Positions 27,650 to 35,907 of a DNA stretch of 64,000 nt are shown one piece after another. The stretch lies in assembly GCF_030408375.1 (NCBI RefSeq), contig NZ_CP046530.1, positions 1,178,001 to 1,242,000 of the forward strand. The letters run 5' to 3'. The notes under the pieces are model-generated. The model did no database searches and had not been told where the DNA came from. It saw nothing but the letters and a program-made list of their open reading frames with translations. Source of the DNA: Corynebacterium afermentans subsp. lipophilum (GTDB lineage Bacteria; Actinomycetota; Actinomycetes; Mycobacteriales; Mycobacteriaceae). Both the position numbers and the translations under genes were made by a program. Positions within the stretch are counted from its first letter, which is position 1, and every line of letters begins with the position of its first letter.

Positions 27650-28291
27650 ATGGTCGCAATAGTTTGGAATAAAATCTCTTTTCGATACTCGAAATATGGG
27701 CCATATATTCTGCGGGATGCCGCGCTGTCGTTGTCACGGCCTGGCATCTACGAAGTCCGGGGCCCATCGGGAAGCGGTAAATCCACGGTTCTGGATCTGT
27801 TAGCCGGTCTGCGCTCACCCAGTGAAGGCAGGGTAACCATCGACGGTAAACGGTTCGGAAAGGGCGCGGCCAAGAAGCTAACCTCGTGGCGGGCCACGCA
27901 CGTCGGGTACGCACCACAGGCACCGACCCTCCTGCCTAGCCTCAGCTGCCGGGAGAACCTCGAGCTGGCAGTTCACGTCGCCGGACGGGGCCTCGACGCC
28001 CAGGGCAGGGAAGAGCTGCTTGGCACGTTGGGCCTGCAGCCTTTCACAGAAGCCCTGCCGGCGGAGCTATCCGGGGGTCAACGCCAGCGCGTTGCGGTGG
28101 CCCAGGCACTAGCTTCCCAACCGGACTTGGTGCTCATGGATGAGCCCGTCAGCGCGCTTGATGGAGCGAATGTCACCGTGGTCGAGGACTTGTTGCGCCA
28201 GTCGGCGAAGCGGGGAGCGATAGTGGTCTATTGCTCCCACCGTGAGCTTTTCAACGGGCAGGCAAAAACGCTGCTGCAGATGGGGGCATAG
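27650..28291 (+). CDS. ABC transporter ATP-binding protein (LolD/MacB type)
   Basis: A 213-residue ATPase with Walker [11 protein letters not shown]-loop [13 protein letters not shown], signature [15 protein letters not shown], Walker [13 protein letters not shown] and H-loop VYCSHRE. Size and motif spacing fit the ATPases that work with FtsX-type permeases, and such a permease follows three bases after its stop. The ATG at 27650 has an AGAGAGGAA Shine-Dalgarno; the upstream in-frame codons do not. Codon use and base composition are less GC-biased than in the surrounding housekeeping genes, and the pair sits just downstream of a tRNA gene, which suggests acquisition. Confidence 0.88.
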   Translation: MVAIVWNKISFRYSKYGPYILRDAALSLSRPGIYEVRGPSGSGKSTVLDLLAGLRSPSEGRVTIDGKRFGKGAAKKLTSWRATHVGYAPQAPTLLPSLSCRENLELAVHVAGRGLDAQGREELLGTLGLQPFTEALPAELSGGQRQRVAVAQALASQPDLVLMDEPVSALDGANVTVVEDLLRQSAKRGAIVVYCSHRELFNGQAKTLLQMGA

Positions 28292-28294
28292 CTC

Positions 28295-29971
28295 ATGAAG
28301 ACCATGACTCCCACCGCCGCCTACCGGAGAGAGCTGTCGGTGACGGCGCGCCCCTTCATCGGGGGAATCGTACTGGCTGCGGTAGTAATAGGCACGCTCG
28401 TCGGCACCATCCTTTACGTCGCATTCTCGACTGGCGGAAGCAGCGACTTCAAGGCCGGCGTGACGAATATGAGCCTGATTGCGATCATCCCGGCATTCGC
28501 CGGGGTCCGGTTGGCGCATCAGAATTTTATCACTGACCACCGAAATACCGTGCAAGCGCTGCGGATTCTCGGCATAGGCAGGGCGTTTTTCACCAGACAC
28601 CTGCTCCTGCAAGGGGCGTGCCTGGCGCTTCTGGCAAGCGCTTCGGCGGTCGTGTTGGGACGGTTGTTAGCAACGCCGCTTTTCAAGGTGATTCTGCTAG
28701 GGCTCAACAAGCAGCTGCCAGATCACTGGGGCTCGCCCATTGACGTTGCCTGGTCGTCACTGCTGGTCTTAGTCCCCCTGTACCTCCTCGGCGTGGGGAT
28801 TCTCAACGTCGACAAGGTGCTAGCCAAAACCGGGGATCGAGGAGCGGCGACAGTAGGTAAGTCCAAATCCTCGGTGGGGCTGGTTGGCCTAGTGCTCGCA
28901 GTGGTCAATATTGCCGCGGGGATCTGGTGCATGGTGACGACTCCGCCAGGGCCTGTCGTGTTGATATTTGTCTTCACCTTGCCGTTCCTCGCTGTCACAC
29001 TTGCCGGCACCTTCGCCCGGGCGCTAGCTCGCTGGGCAGCCGCGGCGATCAAAAAGGTGAGCGGATGGTCGGCACCCGCGCTAGGCATCCGCTCCTCCGA
29101 AACCGTCGGGACGACCTCGAGGGTGGGGCTTGCTACCGCGCTCGTAGCCATTCCGCTGGCAGGCTTCACAGGTGCACAGACCTCGTTATGGGCGGCAAAT
29201 TACGTAGGCTCCCAGAATTTCCAAACGGTCCCAGTCGTCGTTGGCCAAGATTTTCGCCTACTAGAAGCGCAGGAAGCAGACGGTGTATGTGAGGAGATCG
29301 GCGACGACTGCCGTGGGGTGGTCTACTGGCAGCCTTCGGACTTCGAATCCGCCGGGGAGACCTCCGTACCGATGGAGAAAGCGAATGACTATTCTCTGGC
29401 CGGATCAAATGACCAAGTGTTAGGGCAGCTACTCTCGCCCGCGGCGCCGGTGAAAGCTCACAGCCCCTTCTACCCAGACTTCATGGTGCCGTTCTCGGGT
29501 ATTTCTAGCGAGTCTCCGGTCAAACCGGAATGGGGGCTTCCCGTGGTCGCAGAATCGGCTCGCGCACCGGATCATCTCCGGGTGGAGTCCGCGCAGGATT
29601 GGGTACGGCATGTGGATATGGATAGCCAGATCATGTACGGGCCCCACGGCGACGGAACCGCCGGCTTCGTCCCCACCGCGGCCTACACTCTGCTGGCGAT
29701 CTGCCTGGTCCTCGCGGTCTCTGTGATGGGCAAGCGGGCCAATTTGCATGCGTTCTTCTCACCACTGCGTCTTCTGGGCCGTACCCAAGGCGCGATCCAG
29801 CGAGCAGAGTTCTGGGCAATCCTCTTTCCGTACTGTGTTGCCATGCTGACAGCGCTCCTAGTGGGCATCTGGTACACGGTCGCCGTCCATGTCGCAGTCT
29901 CGGCGTACCCGGGGGCGCTGCTGCCTTACCTTCCCCAGGGCTATGGGTGCTCTTTGTCCTCGTCTTCTTAG
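28295..29971 (+). CDS. FtsX-like ABC permease with apparent 3' frameshift
   Basis: A 558-residue membrane protein with an N-terminal helix (residues about 20-45), pairs of helices near 60-75, 105-125, 145-165, 195-245 and 275-295, a large extracytoplasmic domain (about 300-460), and helices from 465 on. It is the permease partner of the ATPase just upstream; peptide or lipid handling is likely but unproven. The frame ends in an odd SLSSSS tail. In the adjacent frame, starting at the CCCC run at 29933-29936, the sequence continues as a clean transmembrane helix (GLWVLFVLVFLGTSATAFL) and a charged tail to a TAG at 30036. One missing C would explain this, so the gene is probably disrupted or contains a sequencing error. 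Confidence 0.8.
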   Translation: MKTMTPTAAYRRELSVTARPFIGGIVLAAVVIGTLVGTILYVAFSTGGSSDFKAGVTNMSLIAIIPAFAGVRLAHQNFITDHRNTVQALRILGIGRAFFTRHLLLQGACLALLASASAVVLGRLLATPLFKVILLGLNKQLPDHWGSPIDVAWSSLLVLVPLYLLGVGILNVDKVLAKTGDRGAATVGKSKSSVGLVGLVLAVVNIAAGIWCMVTTPPGPVVLIFVFTLPFLAVTLAGTFARALARWAAAAIKKVSGWSAPALGIRSSETVGTTSRVGLATALVAIPLAGFTGAQTSLWAANYVGSQNFQTVPVVVGQDFRLLEAQEADGVCEEIGDDCRGVVYWQPSDFESAGETSVPMEKANDYSLAGSNDQVLGQLLSPAAPVKAHSPFYPDFMVPFSGISSESPVKPEWGLPVVAESARAPDHLRVESAQDWVRHVDMDSQIMYGPHGDGTAGFVPTAAYTLLAICLVLAVSVMGKRANLHAFFSPLRLLGRTQGAIQRAEFWAILFPYCVAMLTALLVGIWYTVAVHVAVSAYPGALLPYLPQGYGCSLSSSS

Positions 29972-30249
29972 GCACGAGTGCGACTGCCTTCTTGCCAACT
30001 CCGGACAAGGACGAGCGTGGCGCAGATGCGCCCTAGACACTGGCGTGCCGGCGCCTAAAGAGGCTCTTCCGGTTTCGGGTTGCAACAACAGCGACCGCGC
30101 CGTCGGCCCATAGGTCACCCCGATTCCAAACACTGTCAATGCCAAAGAACGTACAAACAGGCCGACGCACGATGGGTTGCGTTGACGCGAGCTCATGAGT
30201 CCCCCTCCTCAAGTTGGTTCCAGACTACAGCCCGATGGAAGATAGCGGG

Positions 30250-30927
30250 GTGAATCGTTTGCGGAAGGCACCACGGAGGCGGGTGGCACTCGTCGTCGCG
30301 GCCAGCGCGTTGTTCGTCGCAGCTTGGATGCTTCTCGACGTCCCTCCGCTGTCCACCCTGCGCACATGGTCCGATGAGACCGGTGCCTGGTTCCCTGTCC
30401 TGTTCTGGCTGCTGTACGTGCTGATCACCCAGTTCCCCATCCCCAGGACCCTGATGACTGTCTCCGCCGGCATCCTTTTCGGCACCGGCCGCGGCATCCT
30501 TATCGCACTGACAGCCACGACGGTCAGCGCAATCATTTCTCTCCTCATTGTCCGGACGCTGCTACGGGACTGGGTGGAGCCGCGCCTGACGCACCCGGCC
30601 GTGGAGAACATCAACCGGCGGCTTGAAGAACGCGGTTGGTTGGCCATCTTGAGCCTGCGCATGATCGCGGCCGTGCCGTTTTCCATCATGAACTACGCCG
30701 CGGCGCTCACCCGTGTGCCCGTGGCCCCGTTCGCGCTGGCGACCTTGGTGGGTTCTGCGCCCGGCACGATCCTGGTCACCCTGTTCGGCGACACGCTCAC
30801 GGGCGATGCAGACCCGGTGTTCGTGGCGATCATGGCCGTGCTCGCCGTCGTCGGCGTCGCCGGGCTATTGCTCGACGCGCGCTTGCCCACCCGCTCGGGA
30901 CGTGTCGGAGTCAAGCCCCAAGGGTAG
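30250..30927 (+). CDS. TVP38/TMEM64 (DedA-like, VTT domain) membrane protein
   Basis: About 225 residues with five or six hydrophobic helices. The central VTT-type core is present: QFPIPRTLMTVSAGILFGTGRGILIALTATTVSA, then RRLEERGWLAILSLRMIAAVPFSIMNYAAALTRVPVAPFALAT and GSAPGTILVTLFGD. Members act in membrane lipid handling, some as undecaprenyl-phosphate flippases, but function here is unproven. The start is uncertain: GTG at 30250 has GGAAG eight bases upstream and is preferred; an ATG at 30235 lacks a ribosome site. A dispersed 11-mer repeat falls at 30330-30340. Confidence 0.82.
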   Translation: MNRLRKAPRRRVALVVAASALFVAAWMLLDVPPLSTLRTWSDETGAWFPVLFWLLYVLITQFPIPRTLMTVSAGILFGTGRGILIALTATTVSAIISLLIVRTLLRDWVEPRLTHPAVENINRRLEERGWLAILSLRMIAAVPFSIMNYAAALTRVPVAPFALATLVGSAPGTILVTLFGDTLTGDADPVFVAIMAVLAVVGVAGLLLDARLPTRSGRVGVKPQG

Positions 30928-30947
30928 ACAGGGGTACGCTACGGCCC

Positions 30948-31523
30948 ATGATTGCCGTGCATGCGAGGTACCGGGGCCGCGAGAAGGCCCGCGCCACCGT
31001 GGTGGAGCGCTCCGCCGAGGCGCTGAGCTCCCTGCCCGGTGTCGCGGGCTTCGAGGTGCTCGGGGTGGAAGACATCCGCTCGCAGGTCGCGGACGCGGAG
31101 GCTGCGCTGAATTTGATCATGGCGCTGCTCTCGGACGGCAACTGGGCCATCGGACTCGGTATCGCAGACGGAACCGGCAGCAGCGCACCGAGCGATGCTT
31201 CTGCCACGGCGACTGCTGCAGTCGGGACGAGGGCGGGTCAGGTGCGGGTGATCGTCGATAGGCAAAATGCGACGACTGAAGCCGCGGACATCGCGGCGAC
31301 CTTCGCGCTGATGTCGCACGTGCTGCATAAGCGCACCTACGAGGGGCGTGAGGCGACGTCGCTGGTGCGACGCGGCATGAACCAAAATGAGGCCGCCGCA
31401 ACCCTGGGCATCTCCAAACAGGCGATGAGCCAGCGGTTGCAGGCGGCCGGGTGGCCCGCAGAGCAGGCCGGGTGGCAGCTAGCGCTGAATTTGATTACTC
31501 GGGCTGCTGGTCAGGGCGAGTAA
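30948..31523 (+). CDS. Conserved protein with C-terminal helix-turn-helix
   Basis: A 191-residue protein starting MIAVHARYRGREKARATVV. The N-terminal half has no domain I can name; the middle is Ala/Ser/Thr-rich. The C-terminal region around residues 140-180, including LVRRGMNQNEAAATLGISKQAMSQRLQAAGW, has the pattern of a sigma-70-region-4/MarR-like DNA-binding helix-turn-helix. It may be a regulator or an HTH-bearing adaptor. The ATG at 30948 is chosen from a much longer open frame because the upstream part overlaps the TVP38 gene. The 3' end overlaps the SPFH gene by 29 bases, convergent. Confidence 0.75.
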   Translation: MIAVHARYRGREKARATVVERSAEALSSLPGVAGFEVLGVEDIRSQVADAEAALNLIMALLSDGNWAIGLGIADGTGSSAPSDASATATAAVGTRAGQVRVIVDRQNATTEAADIAATFALMSHVLHKRTYEGREATSLVRRGMNQNEAAATLGISKQAMSQRLQAAGWPAEQAGWQLALNLITRAAGQGE

Positions 31524-32769
31524 CAGGGCGCGAGACCGGGTCGGGCTGCGCCTCTGGCTGGAAGGTCTGCTCAAAACCGGTCTGCTGCGGCTCGCCCGTG
31601 GTGATCTCGCGGCGGGTGGCGCCGCTGGGTTCCGGTTTGGTCGACCCCTGTGCCGAATCCTGGGTCGGGTCCGGGTCGTCCACGTGCTTGTTGGCCACCG
31701 CACGCGCCTCGGCGAGCGCCTTCGCCAGCTCCGGGTCGGTGGAGGTGTCGAACCAACGGTCGGTGTTGCCGGACTCCGCGAGTTCGCGGTCCTGATCGGT
31801 CGGAGTCTCCGCCTCGTAGCGGAACACGCCGTCGTCGTCCTTGTTGGCGAACGCGCGGGCGAACTGCTGCAGCGAGTCGCCGAACTGGGACGGGATCATC
31901 CACATCGTCGCCGCGTCGTTGTTGGCGATCTTCGGCAGCTGCTCCAGGTACTGGTACGCCAATAGCTCCGGTGTGACGCCGGAGGACTTGATCGCAGCGT
32001 TGACCTTCTGGATCGCGCGGGCCTCACCCTGCGCAGCCAAGTACTTGGCGGCGCGCTCACCCTCGGCACGCAGCATCATCGCCTGGCGCTCCGCCTCCGC
32101 GTTGAGAATCGCGGCGTGCTTCTCACCCTCCGCGGAAAGGATGCGGGCCTGCTTCTCACCCTCTGCAGTCTTGATGTCGGACTCGCGCTTACCCTCGGCC
32201 GTGAGAATCATGGCTCGTTTTTCGCGGTCCGCCTTCATCTGCATCTCCATGGACTGCTGGATGGACGGCGGCGGATCAATCGCCTTGAGCTCCACACGGC
32301 TAATGCGCAGGCCCCACTTCGCGGTGGCCGCGTCCAGCTCGCCGCGCAAACGGCGGTTGATGGTCTCGCGCGAGGTCAGCGTTTCCTCGAGCGTCATGCC
32401 GCCAACGACGTCGCGGAGCGTGGCCACCGAGATCTGCTCCACGCCGACCAAGTAGTTGTCCACACCGTAGATGGCCTTGGCCGGGTCGTTGATCTGGAAC
32501 GTGACCACCGTGTCGATCGCCACGGTCAAGTTGTCCTGAGTAATCACGGCCTGCGGCGGAAAGGACACCACGCGCTCACGGGTGTCCACGCGCTCGCGCA
32601 CCCGATCGATGTAGGGCACAAGGAACGTCAGCCCGCCGGATGCGGTGCGGGTGTAGCGGCCGAGGCGCTCAATAACCGCCGCTTCGCCCTGCGGGATCAG
32701 CTTGATTGACGCAGTGAGAATTGCCACCACCAGCGCGATGATGACGATGAATGTGATAAACCCTCCCAT
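31495..32769 (-). CDS. SPFH/Band-7 (stomatin-like, QmcA type) membrane protein
   Basis: A 424-residue protein with one N-terminal membrane helix (residues 1-22), a Band-7 domain (about 25-185; IPQGEAAVIERLGRYTRTASGGL is the typical opening), a coiled-coil with repeated AEGE/KxAxIL units (about 190-265), and a disordered, Pro/Thr-rich C-terminal tail. Such proteins form large membrane assemblies that organise lipids or proteases. It follows an NfeD gene with no gap (stop then ATG), the classic NfeD-stomatin pairing, so the two work together. Confidence 0.92.
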   Translation of the reverse strand: MGGFITFIVIIALVVAILTASIKLIPQGEAAVIERLGRYTRTASGGLTFLVPYIDRVRERVDTRERVVSFPPQAVITQDNLTVAIDTVVTFQINDPAKAIYGVDNYLVGVEQISVATLRDVVGGMTLEETLTSRETINRRLRGELDAATAKWGLRISRVELKAIDPPPSIQQSMEMQMKADREKRAMILTAEGKRESDIKTAEGEKQARILSAEGEKHAAILNAEAERQAMMLRAEGERAAKYLAAQGEARAIQKVNAAIKSSGVTPELLAYQYLEQLPKIANNDAATMWMIPSQFGDSLQQFARAFANKDDDGVFRYEAETPTDQDRELAESGNTDRWFDTSTDPELAKALAEARAVANKHVDDPDPTQDSAQGSTKPEPSGATRREITTGEPQQTGFEQTFQPEAQPDPVSRPVTRPDQQPE

Positions 32770-33198
32770 TTAGGGCTCCTTCCACACGACAGCGACGGGG
32801 CCGTCAATATCGTAAACGGTCACGCGGGATCCCGCCGGGATGGTTTCCGCCGGATCGAGGCCGCGGGCGGACCACAGGGAGCCGTCGAAACGCACCTGGC
32901 CCTCACCGCCCACAATGTCCTCGACGACCTCCGCCGTGCTGCCAACCAGCGCCCTCGGCGAATCGTCCAACACCAGCGGCTTTTCCATGCGCCGGCGCAG
33001 CGGCGGACGCAGGAAGAACCAGAACAGCGCGGACGAGACGGCGAACACGGCGACTTCCGCCCAAATGGGCACACCAGCCAACGCGACAAGCGCCGTGGTG
33101 AGCGCACCTGCGCCGAGCATGAGCAGCGTCAGCTCGCCCACAGTCAATTCCAGAAGCGCCAGCAGCGCCGCGGCTAAAAACCAAAGTAAAGGTCCCAC
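32770..33198 (-). CDS. NfeD-family membrane protein
   Basis: A 142-residue protein with three or four membrane helices in the N-terminal 70 residues (LLWFLAAALLALLELTVGEL and following) and a C-terminal OB-fold (about 78-142; LVGSTAEVVEDIVGGEGQVRFDGSLWSARG). This is the short NfeD form without the ClpP-like protease. It is directly upstream of the SPFH gene with which NfeD proteins pair. Starts with a GTG at 33198. Confidence 0.9.
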   Translation of the reverse strand: MGPLLWFLAAALLALLELTVGELTLLMLGAGALTTALVALAGVPIWAEVAVFAVSSALFWFFLRPPLRRRMEKPLVLDDSPRALVGSTAEVVEDIVGGEGQVRFDGSLWSARGLDPAETIPAGSRVTVYDIDGPVAVVWKEP

Positions 33199-33219
33199 GT
33201 GACGTATCTTACATGTGTT

Positions 33220-34062
33220 CTAGAGATCGTTTTTGGATAATACCGGGTTGGTGACGAAGTCCACCAACCGCTCGACTGCGCCGATGAGCGTGGAATCCAG
33301 GTCCCGGAAGGTGCTCACTGACGACGACACGCGCCGCCACCCTTCCTTCGGGTTCGACCACCCCAGGCGGCGGCACACCCCGGTCTTCCAATCCTCACCG
33401 TAGGGCACCTCCGGCCACGCGGGAATACCCACGCTAGACGGCTTCACCGCAGCCCAGATATCAACGTATGGGTGGCCGGTGACCAGCACGTGCGGGCCGA
33501 CGTGCTCCACCAGCCGGGACTCCTTCGTGCCCTCGATCAGGTGGTCCGCCAGCACGCCGATGCGCCTGCCCGGGCCGGGCTGAAACTCATCAAGGCGCTC
33601 CTGCAGGTTGTCCAGGCCTTCCAGGTACTCCACCACCACGCCCTCGACGCGGAGGTCGTGGCCCCACACCTGCTCTACAATCGCGGCGTCGTGGATGCCT
33701 TCCACCCAGATGCGCGACGGCATGGCCACTTTGGCCTTGACGTTTTCCACCTTCCGGGAGCCGGAGTTGGACCGCTTCGGCCCGTCGACGCGCGGCGCCA
33801 CGTAGCGGGTCAGCGTCACGCGCTGGCCCTCCACCATGAACGCGCCGGGCAGCATCTTGAACAGGCGCTGGGTGCCGTAGCGGTCCTCCAGGCGCACAAA
33901 GTCGCCGTCGTAGGTCCGCTCGAAGCCCACCACCGCGCCGACAAAATCGTTGCCCACGATCTCCACGATGATGCCGGGTTCCGCCGGCATCTCCGGGTAG
34001 CTCGGGCGCTTGCTCCGCGCGTGTCCGCTGAAAATGTCTCCGCTGTACCGGCTATCTCGCAT
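33220..34062 (-). CDS. DUF3097 family protein
   Basis: A 280-residue cytoplasmic protein typical of actinobacteria (start MRDSRYSGDIFSGHARSK). Recognisable stretches are DRYGTQRLFKMLPGAFMVEGQRVTL and VWVEGIHDAA-type IWVEGIHDAAIVEQVWGHDLRVEGVVVEYLEGLDNL, the latter resembling a Toprim-like strand-loop with acidic residues. Biochemical function is not established. The ATG at 34062 is preferred over an upstream in-frame start because conserved sequence begins there. Divergent from the next gene with 40 bases between starts. Confidence 0.85.
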   Translation of the reverse strand: MRDSRYSGDIFSGHARSKRPSYPEMPAEPGIIVEIVGNDFVGAVVGFERTYDGDFVRLEDRYGTQRLFKMLPGAFMVEGQRVTLTRYVAPRVDGPKRSNSGSRKVENVKAKVAMPSRIWVEGIHDAAIVEQVWGHDLRVEGVVVEYLEGLDNLQERLDEFQPGPGRRIGVLADHLIEGTKESRLVEHVGPHVLVTGHPYVDIWAAVKPSSVGIPAWPEVPYGEDWKTGVCRRLGWSNPKEGWRRVSSSVSTFRDLDSTLIGAVERLVDFVTNPVLSKNDL

Positions 34063-34102
34063 AATGCGTCCGCATTGTATCGGCCCCGTTACACTGGCCC
34101 GG

Positions 34103-34855
34103 ATGCACACGCGCGCCGAAGTCTATTCACCCCTGCAAAACACCGCCGTCTGGCTGGCGGCGTGGCTCTACAACGTCGAATCCTCCGACGACACCGTCGA
34201 CGCGCTCACGGATCTCGGAGGTGCGCATTCGTACGGCAGCCTGCCTATGGCGCAATTGCTTCACGACGTCCGCTCCGCCGCCGAGCTTTCCACCCCCGGC
34301 CCCGCAATCAGACTCGTTCTCTGGGGCCCAGGCCAGGCGCCGCGGCTGCGGGCCGGCTCCCCCGCGATGGAGGCGCTGACCCAGGCCGGGGCGCTCGTGG
34401 TGCGCGGGGCGGGGATGCACCACATTCTGGTGCCGGAATACTCGGGCGACGGGGTGAATTGGCGCTGGTTCGAAGACCCGGAGCCGCTGCCGGAGCCGGA
34501 GTGGCTCTCCCCTGGCGAAGCAGACCAGCTGCTCTCCCGCGCCACCGACCAGGCTGCCGTGCTGATCGAGGCAGCCGGCGGCACCCGCAAGGATCTACCC
34601 AACCCGCGGCTGGCGGTGGGCACGCTCGCGGACTTCTACGACACCCCGGGGCTTCCCGCAGGTGTGACCCCGCGCGCGGCGAAACTCTTTGCGCGCGCAG
34701 ACAGGGTGGCTGCCACGATTGAGACGGTCACCGACCGCCTGGACGACCACTCCTTCGACCCGCAGCTGTTCGCGCTCTGGCGCCACGTGCGTTCCGCCCG
34801 CATGGCTGGTGTGGCGGATGCGGTGGTGGACTATCAGCGCGAGTGGGCGCGCTAG
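34103..34855 (+). CDS. Conserved hypothetical protein
   Basis: A 250-residue soluble protein (MHTRAEVYSPLQNTAVWLAAW to VDYQREWAR). No domain is recognised with certainty. It is rich in Leu/Ala with an internal FEDPEPLPEPEWL acidic-proline segment. There is no signal peptide. It is conserved in position beside DUF3097 in corynebacteria as far as I recall. The stop interlocks (CTAG) with that of the convergent ferrochelatase gene, leaving no room for a separate terminator. Confidence 0.78.
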   Translation: MHTRAEVYSPLQNTAVWLAAWLYNVESSDDTVDALTDLGGAHSYGSLPMAQLLHDVRSAAELSTPGPAIRLVLWGPGQAPRLRAGSPAMEALTQAGALVVRGAGMHHILVPEYSGDGVNWRWFEDPEPLPEPEWLSPGEADQLLSRATDQAAVLIEAAGGTRKDLPNPRLAVGTLADFYDTPGLPAGVTPRAAKLFARADRVAATIETVTDRLDDHSFDPQLFALWRHVRSARMAGVADAVVDYQREWAR

Positions 34856-35889
34856 CGGCCCGGCCGTTTCACCGGGGCGCAGCAGCCCTCCTTGCAGGGC
34901 GCTCCGTTAACGGTGCAGCCCTGCACCGTGACCGCAGACAAGGTTTTAGGCTTGACTTCCGCGCCGACGGCCTCGGCTATATCGACCACCATGCCGGCGA
35001 AGGCGGGCTCGAGACCGACGGTCGGGGTGCGCGTCAGGGAAACCCCCATCTCCTCGCACGCCTGCTTCAGCTCGGTGTCGAGGTCCCAGACCACCTCCAT
35101 GTGGTCGGTGATAAACCCGAGAGGCACACAGATGAGGTGCTCCATCCCCTCGCGCTGAAGCTCCCGGGCGCGGTTCACCACGTCCGGCTCCAGCCACGGC
35201 GTAGCCGGGTTTCCGGAGCGCGACTGCCACACCACCTCGTAGCTATCTACGCCTGCCTGCTTTGCGACGAGCTTCGCCGCCTCCGCAACCTGCCTCGAGT
35301 ACAGGTGCTGGTCTTCCGGCCCGCCGGAGTTCTGGTCTGCGGCGGTGGGCACGCTGTGCGCGGTGAAAAGGACGCGGGTGTCGCCAGTTGCCTTCTCCAC
35401 GGCCACGCGCAAACCCTCTGCCACGAGCTCGACGAATGTCGGGTGCCCGTAGAACTGCCACAGCTTGGTGCAGGTGATCTCCGGCGTGACCTCCCGGATT
35501 TTCTGGATGTCCTCGTCGTACTGCCGGCATGCTGAATACCCGCCCCAGGCACTGGTGGCGAAGACGAGGACGTTCCTGTGGCCGTCGTCAAGCAACTGCT
35601 TCGCAGTGTCCTCGGCGAAGGGGTGCCAGTTGCGGTTGCCAAAGTAGACGGGGAGTTCGATGCCGCGGCGCGTCAGTTCCGCCTCGATGTTGGCGATGAG
35701 CTCGCGGTTTTGCCCGTTGATGGGGCTGACGCCGCCAAAGTGGAAGTAGTGTTCGCCGACCTGCGCCAGCCGCTCGCGCGGGATGCCGCGCCCGCGCGTG
35801 ACGTTCTCAAGAAAAGGAATAACCTCGTCCTCCCCTTCGGGGCCGCCGAAGGACAGGACGAGGAGTGCGTCGTAGTCGTTGAGAGCCAT
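34852..35889 (-). CDS. cpfC: Coproporphyrin III ferrochelatase
   Basis: A 345-residue ferrochelatase, historically hemH. In actinobacteria it inserts iron into coproporphyrin III, followed by decarboxylation to heme. Conserved features are LVLSFGGPEGEDEVIPFLENVTRGRGIPRERL at the N-terminus, the metal-binding FTAHSVPTA histidine near residue 185, and VCVPLGF-type ICVPLGFITDHMEVVWDLDTE. The C-terminus has a Cys-rich CTVNGAPCKEGCCAP stretch that in actinobacterial enzymes helps bind a 2Fe-2S cluster. It is 18 bases downstream of the RipC-type gene. Confidence 0.94.
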   Translation of the reverse strand: MALNDYDALLVLSFGGPEGEDEVIPFLENVTRGRGIPRERLAQVGEHYFHFGGVSPINGQNRELIANIEAELTRRGIELPVYFGNRNWHPFAEDTAKQLLDDGHRNVLVFATSAWGGYSACRQYDEDIQKIREVTPEITCTKLWQFYGHPTFVELVAEGLRVAVEKATGDTRVLFTAHSVPTAADQNSGGPEDQHLYSRQVAEAAKLVAKQAGVDSYEVVWQSRSGNPATPWLEPDVVNRARELQREGMEHLICVPLGFITDHMEVVWDLDTELKQACEEMGVSLTRTPTVGLEPAFAGMVVDIAEAVGAEVKPKTLSAVTVQGCTVNGAPCKEGCCAPVKRPGR

Positions 35890-35907
35890 GCCCTCGAGTT
35901 TATCCCG

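Noticed and set aside
27457..27747. A 96-codon minus-strand frame with two hydrophobic stretches
   Set aside because: It overlaps the start of the ABC ATPase gene on the other strand, has no clear ribosome site and an unusual C-terminus. Possibly a chance frame; left out of the gene list.
29858..30196. A 112-codon minus-strand frame between the permease and the TVP38 gene
   Set aside because: Arg/Pro-rich, overlaps the restored permease frame, and shows no motif.
31253..31270. Copy of the 18-base pattern inside the HTH protein gene as a regulatory site
   Set aside because: It lies in coding sequence (Ile-Val-Asp-Arg) and differs from the 11-mer at one base, so by itself it is not counted as an exact copy or as a promoter element.
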